From Burkholderia sp. IMCC1007 (GTDB lineage Bacteria > Pseudomonadota > Gammaproteobacteria > Burkholderiales > Burkholderiaceae): DNA of 33,208 bases. The first letter of the stretch is position 1, and each line of letters begins with the position of its first letter. Made by a program: the position numbers and the translations under genes. Positions 17,097-25,136 of this stretch are shown piece after piece. The notes beneath the pieces are model-generated. The model saw nothing but the letters and a program-made list of their open reading frames with translations. It ran no database searches and was not told where the DNA came from. The stretch spans positions 1-33,208 of the forward strand of contig NZ_JAPVQY010000074.1 in assembly GCF_027257875.1 (NCBI RefSeq), given 5' to 3'.

Positions 17097-18953
17097 ATGG
17101 CGGGAATGCAGATGCGGTTTGACATTTCCATTGTGTTGTATCGAGAAACCGAGGACACGCTGTCCGCGCTTCTCGATAGTCTTGCCGCACAAGCGCCGTG
17201 TCCAGGTGTGCAGATTCGTGTCTGGCTGCGCAACAACGATCCTGGCGATGCGAGTCGCTGGGATCGTTTCGTGCGCTCTACATCCTGGCCGTTCGAGGTT
17301 TCGGTCAGCCATTCCCCAGGGAATGTCGGGTTCGGCACAGCGCACAACGCCACCTTCGAAACCGGTGACGCGCCGTTCTTCTTCGTGCTGAACCCGGATG
17401 TCTGTCTGCATTCGACTGCAATTTCCGTTCTGACGGAGGCCATTTCGGCCGCGCCGCACGATGTTGCCGCATGGGAATTGCGGCAACTGCCGTACGAGCA
17501 TCCGAAGCTTTACGATCCCGTCACGCTCCGTATCGACTGGACGACGGGGGCTGCGGTCGTGTTTCGACGCGAGGCTTACGCACAGGCAAACGGCTTCGAG
17601 CCGCGCATCTTCATGTATGGCGAGGATGTCGACTTGTCGTGGCGGCTGCGTGCTGCCGGATGGACGCTGTCCTACGTGCCGAAGGCAGTCGCGGTGCATC
17701 GCACGTATACGACACCGGGAGAGATCAAACCGCTTCAACTCGTCGGCGGTATTCAGTCGTCGCTGCAATTGCGTACGCGCTTCGGGTCGTGGTTCGACGT
17801 GCTGTGTGGTTTGGGCTGCTGGGCGGTCGAGTTCGCGAGACCGCCGCGCATTCCGCAGGCACGGCGTCAGTGCATCGCAATCCTGAGTCGGTATCTGCGG
17901 TCGATGTGGTATTTCCGTCGCACTGGAAAGTCGTTTCGCCGTGCCGGATTTCGTCCACATTTCCGCTTTTGGGGATACGGCGATACGCGCGACGGTGCAT
18001 TCTTCGCCTTCGCGACCGACGAATCTGATCCGGCGGCGTTGCCCCTCGTATCCATTGTCGTGCGCACGCATCGCAGGCCGGCATTGCTGCGTGAGGCGCT
18101 GACGTCGCTGGTGAACCAGACCTATCCTCGCGTGGAAGTCGTCGTTGTCGAGGACGGACCGGCAAACAGCGCCGAGATGATTGAACGGGAATTCGTCGGT
18201 CGACTGAACGTTCGTTATGTTGCGACGGGCGTTCCGGTCGGGCGCAGCGCGGCGGGGAATCGCGGCCTTGCGTTGGCCACCGGTGAATGGCTCGGATTTC
18301 TCGACGACGACGACCAGTTCTATGCTGACCACGTCGAGACGCTGATGCAGGTTGCGCGAGCGGGTACGAATCGCGCCGTCTATAGCGCATCTCATGACGT
18401 TCCCACGACATTCGATCAGTTGTCGGACAATGTCGCGCAGTATCGTGAAGCGACGCCGATGGTCATGTACCGGCCGTATTCCCGTCTGTCGATGTGGCAG
18501 GAGAATCTCGCGCCGATCCAGGCCGTGCTGTTCCATCGCAGTCTTTATGCGGAATTCGGTGGATTCGACGAAGACCTCGATCAGCTCGAGGATTGGGTGC
18601 TATGGGTACGCTACTCTTGCGCAACCGACTTTACGTCAGTGATGCGGGTCACGTCGAGGTACCGTACGCCGATGTCGAGCAAGGTCGCGCTGACGCGGCA
18701 AGCCAAGCTGCACGATGCGTACGAGCAGGCCGTCGAGCGGCAGCGATCAATGCGTGTCACCTTGAGTCCGTTCGACGTGATGGATATGGCGGAGGAGCAG
18801 GCGCACCGCCACGCGATCGTCTATTTCTCGAGACGCGCCGCACGCAATTTGCTCGTTCGGGTCCCGTTCCTGAGACCGATACTGTCGACTCAGGCTTCGT
18901 GGCGCCGCAATCTGCGCGTGCTGCTGCGTCGCATGACGCCGGGTTCGCGATGA
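17097..18953 (+). CDS. Tandem two-domain GT2 glycosyltransferase
   Basis: 618 residues with two GT2 domains. N-terminal half: GNVGFGTAHN (75-84), NPDV (99-102), EDVDLSWRLR (176-185), rhamnosyltransferase-like. C-terminal half: SIVVRTHRRP (319-328), VEDG (351-354), LDDDD (402-406) and EDW (498-500). The first half resembles the 307-residue glycosyltransferase upstream and the second half resembles the GT2 part of the methyltransferase fusion. A basic C-terminal helix may bind the membrane. Two catalytic centres suggest addition of two different linkages of the repeat. Start codon is uncertain: ATGs at 17097, 17106 and 17112 are in frame, and the last has the best-placed GGGA. Confidence 0.87.
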   Translation: MAGMQMRFDISIVLYRETEDTLSALLDSLAAQAPCPGVQIRVWLRNNDPGDASRWDRFVRSTSWPFEVSVSHSPGNVGFGTAHNATFETGDAPFFFVLNPDVCLHSTAISVLTEAISAAPHDVAAWELRQLPYEHPKLYDPVTLRIDWTTGAAVVFRREAYAQANGFEPRIFMYGEDVDLSWRLRAAGWTLSYVPKAVAVHRTYTTPGEIKPLQLVGGIQSSLQLRTRFGSWFDVLCGLGCWAVEFARPPRIPQARRQCIAILSRYLRSMWYFRRTGKSFRRAGFRPHFRFWGYGDTRDGAFFAFATDESDPAALPLVSIVVRTHRRPALLREALTSLVNQTYPRVEVVVVEDGPANSAEMIEREFVGRLNVRYVATGVPVGRSAAGNRGLALATGEWLGFLDDDDQFYADHVETLMQVARAGTNRAVYSASHDVPTTFDQLSDNVAQYREATPMVMYRPYSRLSMWQENLAPIQAVLFHRSLYAEFGGFDEDLDQLEDWVLWVRYSCATDFTSVMRVTSRYRTPMSSKVALTRQAKLHDAYEQAVERQRSMRVTLSPFDVMDMAEEQAHRHAIVYFSRRAARNLLVRVPFLRPILSTQASWRRNLRVLLRRMTPGSR

Positions 18954-19014
18954 TCGGACGCCGGCCGCGCACCAGGCGGGCGGCGCGCACATTCCCGCCA
19001 ATGAGACTTCAAGC

Positions 19015-19845
19015 GTGATTTGTACCGAATTGAATGATTTGTCGGTGTCGATCGTGGTCTATCGGCCCGATCTTGTTCAGCTGGAGCAGACACTGACGAG
19101 CCTTGCGGTTGCTTGCGAGCGGCTGCATGCCGCACGGCCGGACCTGTCGGTGAAACTCTACCTGATCGATAACGGTGGCCTGCCCGCCGCGCAGACGATG
19201 CTCGACGCGCTTTCCTGGCGCGGCGTCGACTTGGAGGTCGTGTCGGGGCACGGAAACGTTGGCTACGGCCGCGGCCACAATCTCGCGATCGAGCGTGTGG
19301 TCAGCCGCTTCCATCTGGTGCTGAACCCGGATATCGATGTCGGTCGGGATGCGCTGTCGGCTGCGCTGGATGCTTTCGACGCGGAACCGGCGCTCGGCTT
19401 GCTGACCCCGTGGATCGGCGGCGACGACGGACATCAACAGTTTCTCTGCCGACGCTTTCCCGCCGTCCTCGATTTGCTCGTACGCGGCTTCCTGCCGGCT
19501 CGCATCCGGCAATGGTTTGCCGGCCGCCTTGCACGCTACGAAATGCGCGACGTGATCAACGACACCGACATCGTTTGGGATCCGCCCATCGTCAGCGGCT
19601 GCTTCATGCTGTTCCGTACCGATGTGCTGAGGAAACTCGGCGGCTTCGACCCGCGCTACTTCCTCTACTTCGAGGATTACGACCTCAGTCTGCGCACGCA
19701 CGACGTCGCCCGGGTCGCATACGTCCCGGCAGCTCGCGTCATCCACCACGGCGGCGGCGCGTCCCGCAAGGGCTTCGCCCACATCCGCATGTTCGCCGCG
19801 TCAGCTTTCAAGTTCTACAACCGTTTCGGCTGGAGGCTGTGGTGA
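19015..19845 (+). CDS. wbiF: GT2-family glycosyltransferase, WbiF/WbbL-like
   Basis: 276 residues from a GTG start. SIVVYRPDL near residue 12, IDNG (51-54), GNVGYGRGHN (80-89), NPDID (104-108) and a FEDYDLSLRT block near residue 220 match rhamnosyltransferases such as WbbL. It directly precedes wbiG-wbiH-wbiI, as wbiF does in the B. pseudomallei cluster; a likely job is adding the first rhamnose to the HexNAc primer. The last bases overlap the wbiG start (GTGA). The 61-base gap upstream shows nothing notable. Acceptor and donor are inferred. Confidence 0.85.
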   Translation: MICTELNDLSVSIVVYRPDLVQLEQTLTSLAVACERLHAARPDLSVKLYLIDNGGLPAAQTMLDALSWRGVDLEVVSGHGNVGYGRGHNLAIERVVSRFHLVLNPDIDVGRDALSAALDAFDAEPALGLLTPWIGGDDGHQQFLCRRFPAVLDLLVRGFLPARIRQWFAGRLARYEMRDVINDTDIVWDPPIVSGCFMLFRTDVLRKLGGFDPRYFLYFEDYDLSLRTHDVARVAYVPAARVIHHGGGASRKGFAHIRMFAASAFKFYNRFGWRLW

Positions 19846-20807
19846 CCCACATCATCGTGACCGGTGCAAACGGCTTCGTGGGCCGCGCGGTCTGTCGCCG
19901 CGCGCTGGCTGCCGGGCACACCGTGACCGCGCTGGTGAGGCGCCCGGGCGGATCCATCGAAGGCGTGCATGAGTGGGTCCACGACGCCGCCGACTTCGAC
20001 GGCCTCGACGAAGGATGGCCAACGGACCTGACCGCCGACTGCGTGATCCACCTCGCCGCCCGCGTGCACGTAATGCGCGACGAGTCGCCCGATCCCGACG
20101 CCGCGTTCGACGCGACCAACGTCGCCGGTAGCTTGCGTCTCGCCAAAGCCGCGCGCCAGCATGGCGTGCGCCGCATCGTCTACGCGAGCAGCATCAAGGC
20201 GGTTGGGGAAAGCGACGGCGGCGCACCGTTGTCGGAAGCCGTAAGTCCCGACCCGCAGGATGCCTACGGCCGCTCGAAACTGCGCGCGGAGCGCGAGCTC
20301 GCACAATTCGGTGCGTCGAACGGGCTCGACGTCGTGGTCGTGCGCCCGCCGCTGGTCTACGGTCCGGCGGTCCGCGCCAACTTCCTGCGCATGATGGACG
20401 CGGTTGCACGCGGGATGCTGCTGCCGCTCGGTGCCATCGCGGCACGCCGCAGCATCGTCTACGTCGACAACCTGGCCGACGCGCTGCTGCAATGCGCGAT
20501 CGATCCGCGTGCGGCCGGCGAATGCTTCCACGTCGCGGACGACGATGCGCCGTCCGTTACGGGCCTGCTGCGCCTGGTCGGCGACGCACTCGGCAAGCCG
20601 GCCCGCCTGATCGCGGTGCCGTCCGCCGTGCTGCGGGCGCTCGGTACGCTGACCGGCCGCCGCGCGGCGATCGATCGCCTGACCGGCAGCCTCCAGCTCG
20701 ATACGGGCCGGATCACGCGCGTGCTCGGCTGGCATCCGCCCTATACGACGCGACAGGGCCTCGAAGCGACCGCCGCATGGTATCGTTCGCGCGATACACA
20801 ACAATAG
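19842..20807 (+). CDS. wbiG: NAD-dependent epimerase/dehydratase (probable UDP-4-keto-sugar reductase)
   Basis: 321 residues, short-chain dehydrogenase fold. GANGFVG (8-14), SS at 116-117 in VYASSIKAVGE, and Y142/K146 in AYGRSK are the cofactor and catalytic sites. The sequence, including the Pro-Leu-Val-Tyr-Gly-Pro stretch and the gene pair with WbiH and WbiI, fits the WbpV/WreQ-type reductases that turn UDP-4-keto-6-deoxy-GlcNAc, or its lipid-linked form, into QuiNAc or FucNAc. GTG start preceded by GGAGG (19832-19836) and overlapping the wbiF stop. C-4 stereochemistry cannot be told from sequence. Confidence 0.83.
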   Translation: MTHIIVTGANGFVGRAVCRRALAAGHTVTALVRRPGGSIEGVHEWVHDAADFDGLDEGWPTDLTADCVIHLAARVHVMRDESPDPDAAFDATNVAGSLRLAKAARQHGVRRIVYASSIKAVGESDGGAPLSEAVSPDPQDAYGRSKLRAERELAQFGASNGLDVVVVRPPLVYGPAVRANFLRMMDAVARGMLLPLGAIAARRSIVYVDNLADALLQCAIDPRAAGECFHVADDDAPSVTGLLRLVGDALGKPARLIAVPSAVLRALGTLTGRRAAIDRLTGSLQLDTGRITRVLGWHPPYTTRQGLEATAAWYRSRDTQQ

Positions 20808-20812
20808 CCGAC

Positions 20813-21829
20813 ATGCATTTCCCGATATCCACGTGGCCCGAGGCGGCTGCGGTGGCGCTGGCCGCTGCCATCGCGTCGACGGCCATCCTGCGCATATTGC
20901 TCGCGACCGGCCTCGCATGGCACCTTGCCACCGACATTCCGAACGACCGTTCGCTCCACACGCTGCCGACGCCGCGCGTCGGTGGCTGGGGCATCGTGCC
21001 GGTCTGCGTCGTCACGCTGCTCGCGCTGGCGCCGCACTTGTGGCTGATCGCGGCCGCCGCCGCCGCGCTTGCCGCGATGTCCCAGATCGACGACCGTCGC
21101 GGGCTGCCGGCCCGCGTGCGGTTTTCGGCACACCTCGCGGCGGTCGTCGCGCTGATCGCCGTGTTTCCGGCCGACGCGCCGTGGTGGCTGCTGGCCGGCA
21201 TCGGCTTCGTGATGGTGTGGCTGACGAACCTGTACAACTTCATGGACGGCGCCGACGGCCTTGCGGGTGGCATGGCGCTATTCGGCTTCGGCGCGTATGC
21301 CGTCGCAGCGCTGACCGCTGCGACACCGTCGTCGGATCTGACCGTCGCCGGCGCCGCCGTCGCGGGGGCGGCATTCGGCTTCCTGCTGCTGAATTTCCAT
21401 CCGGCCCGCTTGTTTCTCGGCGACGCAGGCTCGATTCCGCTCGGTTTCCTGGCTGGAGCGCTCGGTTACTGGGGCTGGAGAGGCAGCGTCTGGCCGATCT
21501 GGTTCCCCGCGCTAGTGTTCGCGCCCTTTATCGCCGACGCATCTGTAACACTTTTGAGACGTCTGTTACGTGGCGAAAAGTTCTGGGAAGCCCACCGGGA
21601 GCATTATTATCAAAGGATGGTCCGGGCCGGGGTAGGTCACCGCCGGACCGCTCTTTATTGGTACCTCATCATGCTCGCCGGCATCATCGTTGCCGTGTGG
21701 GCGAGGGGCCGCCCGGAGCTGCAGCAATGGCTGTCGTTCTTTGCGTGGTACGGCGTCCTGGCATGTCTCGGACTGGTGGTCGACATGCGCTGGCGCCGCT
21801 TTCAGTCGGCCGCCGAAAATAACTCTTGA
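20813..21829 (+). CDS. wbiH: Undecaprenyl-phosphate sugar-1-phosphate transferase (WecA/WbpL family)
   Basis: 338 residues and about ten membrane segments. IDDRRGLPARVRF (92-104), NFMDGADGLAGG (142-153), FLGDAGSIPLGFL (201-213) and HREHYYQRMV (261-270) are the MraY/WecA family magnesium, nucleotide and carrier-lipid sites. It would start O-antigen synthesis by placing a HexNAc-phosphate on undecaprenyl phosphate. Association with wbiG and wbiI points to QuiNAc or FucNAc rather than GlcNAc. It begins six bases after wbiG; an ATG at 20777 inside wbiG is a less likely start. Confidence 0.92.
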   Translation: MHFPISTWPEAAAVALAAAIASTAILRILLATGLAWHLATDIPNDRSLHTLPTPRVGGWGIVPVCVVTLLALAPHLWLIAAAAAALAAMSQIDDRRGLPARVRFSAHLAAVVALIAVFPADAPWWLLAGIGFVMVWLTNLYNFMDGADGLAGGMALFGFGAYAVAALTAATPSSDLTVAGAAVAGAAFGFLLLNFHPARLFLGDAGSIPLGFLAGALGYWGWRGSVWPIWFPALVFAPFIADASVTLLRRLLRGEKFWEAHREHYYQRMVRAGVGHRRTALYWYLIMLAGIIVAVWARGRPELQQWLSFFAWYGVLACLGLVVDMRWRRFQSAAENNS

Positions 21830-21841
21830 GGTTTCCTGCCG

Positions 21842-23725
21842 ATGTTGCGATCCAAAGCGTCATGGCTTTCGCTGAGCGCTTTTCTGTTTGACCTGACGGC
21901 GGTGAGCGCCGCGTGGTTGTCCGCCTATCTCCTTCGATTCAACGGCAGCGTTCCGTCCGATTTCATGGGCGGCGCGCTGACGGCGCTGATGTGGGTGCTG
22001 CCCGTCTACGCGCTGATGTTCCACGTGTTCGGCCTGTATCGTGGCCTGTGGGTGTTTGCGAGCCTTCCCGATCTGATGCGGATTTCGAAGGCCGTGGCCA
22101 GCGGCGGCGTGATCGTGATGATCGGCGCCGTGATGTTCCAGCCGTCGCCGATCATTCCGCGCTCGGTGCTGCTCGTATCGCCGCTGATGCTGTTTCTCGT
22201 GATGGGCGGCGCGCGCGCGCTGTACCGCGCGACCAAGGAGTTCTACCTGTACGGCGGGCTCGTCGGGCAGGGCAAGCCGGTGCTGGTGCTCGGCGCCGGC
22301 ACGGCCGGCGCGAGCCTCGCGCGCGAACTGTCGCGTTCGGGCGAGTGGCGCCTCGTCGGCCTGCTCGACGACGACGTCACCAAGCAGGGCCGCGAAATCT
22401 ACGGCTACAAGGTGCTGGGCTCGTTCAACGACCTGCAGCACTGGACCGAGGCGATGAAGGTCGAGTACGCGATCATCGCGATACCGTCGGCGTCCGTCGA
22501 AACGCAGCGCCGCGTCGCGACGCTGTGCGTGCGCGCGGGCATCAAGGCGATGGTGCTGCCGTCGCTGACGGCGCTGATGCCGGGGCAGGGGTTCCTGTCG
22601 CAGGTGCGGAACATCGATCTCGAGGACTTGCTCGGCCGCGACGCGGTGACGATCGACACGCCGCACGTCGAGGCGCTGCTGCGCGGTCGCGTCGTGATGG
22701 TGACCGGCGCGGGCGGGTCGATCGGTTCGGAGCTGTGCCGGCAGATCCTCCGCTTCATGCCGGCGCAACTGGTCGCGTTCGATCTCTCCGAATATGCGAT
22801 GTACCGGCTCACCGAGGAACTGCGCGAGCGCTTCCCCGACCAGCCGATCGTGCCGATCATCGGGGATGCGAAGGATTCGCTGCTGCTCGACCAGGTGATG
22901 TCGCGCCATGCGCCGCATATCGTGTTCCACGCGGCCGCTTACAAGCACGTGCCGCTGATGGAGGAGCACAACGCATGGCAGGCACTGCGCAACAACGTGC
23001 TCGGCACGTACCGCGTGGCGCGCTCGGCGATCCGCCACAACGTGCGCCATTTCGTGCTGATCTCGACGGATAAGGCCGTCAACCCGACCAACGTGATGGG
23101 CGCGAGCAAGCGTCTCGCCGAGATGGCGTGTCAGGCGCTGCAGCAGACGAGCGACGGCACGCAGTTCGAGACGGTGCGCTTCGGCAACGTGCTCGGCAGC
23201 GCCGGCAGCGTGATCCCGAAGTTCCAGCAGCAGATCGCGAAGGGCGGGCCGGTGACGGTCACGCATCCGGAGATCACGCGCTTCTTCATGACGATTCCCG
23301 AAGCCTCGCAACTCGTGCTGCAGGCATCGAGCATGGGGCACGGCGGCGAGATCTTCATTCTCGACATGGGCGAGCCGGTCAAGATCGTCGACCTCGCCCG
23401 CGACCTGATCCGCCTCTACGGTTTTTCCGAAGGACAGATCCGGATCGAATTCACGGGCCTGCGGCCCGGCGAGAAACTCTACGAAGAGTTGCTCGCGGAT
23501 GACGAGACGACGACGCGCACGCCGCATCCGAAGCTGCGCATCGCCCGAGCACGCGAAGTGCCGGATCATTTGCTCGACGAACTGTTGCCGTGGCTGATGC
23601 AGCATCGCGTGCTGAGCGATGACGAAGTCCGGCGCGACCTGCGGCGCTGGGTTCCGGAATACCAATCGGCCGTCGCCCCCGTGCTGCAGAGCGTGCCCAC
23701 GATGCGGGCGGCGTCGAACGAGTAA
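21842..23725 (+). CDS. wbiI: Membrane nucleotide-sugar 4,6-dehydratase (WbpM/CapD family)
   Basis: 627 residues. Residues 1-125 contain four hydrophobic segments; a first Rossmann-like domain with GAGTAGAS (151-158) follows, then the catalytic dehydratase domain with TGAGGSIG (288-295), STDKA (408-412) and VMGASK (418-423). Met419 in the usual Tyr position with Lys423 is characteristic of WbpM-type enzymes, which convert UDP-GlcNAc to UDP-4-keto-6-deoxy-GlcNAc. The product would feed WbiG and WbiH. Last gene before a strong terminator, so it ends the O-antigen operon. Confidence 0.94.
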   Translation: MLRSKASWLSLSAFLFDLTAVSAAWLSAYLLRFNGSVPSDFMGGALTALMWVLPVYALMFHVFGLYRGLWVFASLPDLMRISKAVASGGVIVMIGAVMFQPSPIIPRSVLLVSPLMLFLVMGGARALYRATKEFYLYGGLVGQGKPVLVLGAGTAGASLARELSRSGEWRLVGLLDDDVTKQGREIYGYKVLGSFNDLQHWTEAMKVEYAIIAIPSASVETQRRVATLCVRAGIKAMVLPSLTALMPGQGFLSQVRNIDLEDLLGRDAVTIDTPHVEALLRGRVVMVTGAGGSIGSELCRQILRFMPAQLVAFDLSEYAMYRLTEELRERFPDQPIVPIIGDAKDSLLLDQVMSRHAPHIVFHAAAYKHVPLMEEHNAWQALRNNVLGTYRVARSAIRHNVRHFVLISTDKAVNPTNVMGASKRLAEMACQALQQTSDGTQFETVRFGNVLGSAGSVIPKFQQQIAKGGPVTVTHPEITRFFMTIPEASQLVLQASSMGHGGEIFILDMGEPVKIVDLARDLIRLYGFSEGQIRIEFTGLRPGEKLYEELLADDETTTRTPHPKLRIARAREVPDHLLDELLPWLMQHRVLSDDEVRRDLRRWVPEYQSAVAPVLQSVPTMRAASNE

Positions 23726-23743
23726 GCCGCCGATACACGAAGC

Positions 23744-23772
23744 AAAAGCGCCCTTGACGGGCGCTTTTTTTT
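23744..23772 (+). terminator. Intrinsic terminator after wbiI
   Basis: AAAAGCGCCC (23744-23753) pairs fully with GGGCGCTTTT (23759-23768) around a TTGAC loop, and the T-run continues to eight residues (23765-23772). The A-run before the stem makes it potentially active on the other strand too. It sits 18 bases after the wbiI stop. Confidence 0.93.
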
Positions 23773-24096
23773 CGTTCGGCGATAGCCGGCAAGAGCCGTC
23801 GCTCAGAGGCTGGGCCGATGCCTGCGTACGACGACTCCCTCGGGCACCCCAAACCGCACGCCCCATCCCCCAACGCCCCCAAGCATTCCGGCGCCGATCT
23901 GCTGACAGAGCTCATGCCGTTTTCCGATTCGCGCGGCGGACACGATACGGGATTGTGTGACGCCGCACTGTCGCTCGCCATGTTGTCCGGGAAGATCACG
24001 TCAATGCACGAAAGGCAACGTTGCGCTTGGCCGACATGCATTTCCACTGCGACAGGCGTCGGTTCTTCGAAGGTTTTGATCAAGGCGGATGTTCAG
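23773..24096. other. Stretch between the O-antigen terminator and gmd, no convincing gene
   Basis: About 320 bases without a supported gene. The gmd frame is open back to an ATG at 23818, but the encoded extension is proline-rich at first and unlike any Gmd N terminus. I find no strong promoter, although gmd needs one after the terminator. A 16-base sequence (24030-24045, GCCGACATGCATTTCC) is identical to the one covering the wbiH start (20807-20822). Confidence 0.6.
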
Positions 24097-25131
24097 ATGA
24101 AAAAGGCAATCATCACGGGGATTACAGGGCAGGACGGTGCTTATCTGGCGCAGCTTCTGCTCGAGAAGGGATACATCGTGTATGGAACGTATCGTCGCAC
24201 GAGTTCCGTCAACTTCTGGCGCCTCGAAGAACTGGGGATTGCACAGCATCCGAACTTGCGGCTGGTCGAGTATGATCTGACGGACCTCGGCTCCAGCATC
24301 CGATTGCTGAAGGACTGCGAAGCAATTGAAGTCTACAATCTTGCCGCGCAAAGCTTCGTCGGCGTTTCGTTCGATCAGCCCGTCACGACGGCGCAGATCA
24401 CCGGAATCGGCGCGCTCAATCTGCTCGAGGCGATCAGGATCGTCGACCCGAAGATTCGTTTCTATCAGGCGAGCACCTCGGAAATATTCGGCAAGGTGCA
24501 GGCAATCCCGCAGGTCGAAAGCACGCCGTTTTATCCGCGGAGCCCGTATGGCGTCGCCAAGCTCTATGCGCACTGGATGACGGTGAATTATCGCGAAAGC
24601 TACGACATCTTCGGGTGCAGCGGGATCCTGTTCAACCACGAATCGCCGCTGCGCGGTCGCGAATTCGTGACCCGCAAGATTACCGACGGCATGGCGAAGA
24701 TTCTTCTGGGCAAGCTTGACGTGCTGGAGCTCGGGAATCTCGACGCGAAGCGCGACTGGGGATTCGCGAAGGAGTATGTGGAAGGCATGTGGCGTATGTT
24801 GCAGGCGGACAAGCCGGATACTTACGTGCTGGCGACCAATCGGACGGAAACGGTACGCGACTTCGTGACGATGGCCGCGCGTGCGGTCGATATCAAGCTG
24901 AACTGGACAGGCAGCGCCGAACAGGAAGCCGGGTATGACAGCAAAAGCGGCAAGGTGATCGTGAAGGTCAATCCGCGCTTTTATCGCCCGGCGGAAGTCG
25001 AATTGCTGATCGGTAATCCCGCGAAGGCGCGCAACGAATTGGGCTGGGAGCCGAAGACCACGCTCGAGTCGCTCTGCCAGATGATGGTCGAAGCGGATAT
25101 ACGCCGGAACAACGCGGGTTCTTCGTTCTGA
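24097..25131 (+). CDS. gmd: GDP-mannose 4,6-dehydratase
   Basis: 344 residues. Converts GDP-D-mannose to GDP-4-keto-6-deoxy-D-mannose. GITGQDG (8-14) binds NADP, STSEIFG (126-132) and YGVAK (151-155) carry the catalytic residues, and FNHESPLRGREFVTRK is a Gmd hallmark. AAGGCGG (24082-24088) is a fair ribosome site for the ATG, whose product begins MKKAIITGITGQDG as in the family. Followed after five bases by rmd. Its substrate is normally made from mannose-1-phosphate; manB lies farther along, but no GDP-mannose pyrophosphorylase gene is in the window. Confidence 0.96.
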   Translation: MKKAIITGITGQDGAYLAQLLLEKGYIVYGTYRRTSSVNFWRLEELGIAQHPNLRLVEYDLTDLGSSIRLLKDCEAIEVYNLAAQSFVGVSFDQPVTTAQITGIGALNLLEAIRIVDPKIRFYQASTSEIFGKVQAIPQVESTPFYPRSPYGVAKLYAHWMTVNYRESYDIFGCSGILFNHESPLRGREFVTRKITDGMAKILLGKLDVLELGNLDAKRDWGFAKEYVEGMWRMLQADKPDTYVLATNRTETVRDFVTMAARAVDIKLNWTGSAEQEAGYDSKSGKVIVKVNPRFYRPAEVELLIGNPAKARNELGWEPKTTLESLCQMMVEADIRRNNAGSSF

Positions 25132-25136
25132 ATACC

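Noticed and set aside
18949..19017. Small open frame of 22 codons between two glycosyltransferase genes
   Set aside because: Arginine-rich, no ribosome site, and it overlaps both neighbours; likely chance.
21860..23866. A 668-codon open frame antisense to wbiI
   Set aside because: Composition is Arg/His/Ala-rich shadow coding opposite a clear WbpM-family gene.
23818..24096. N-terminal extension of gmd by 93 codons
   Set aside because: Gmd proteins begin at the GITGQDG block; the ATG at 24097 has a ribosome site and the extension has no recognisable sequence.
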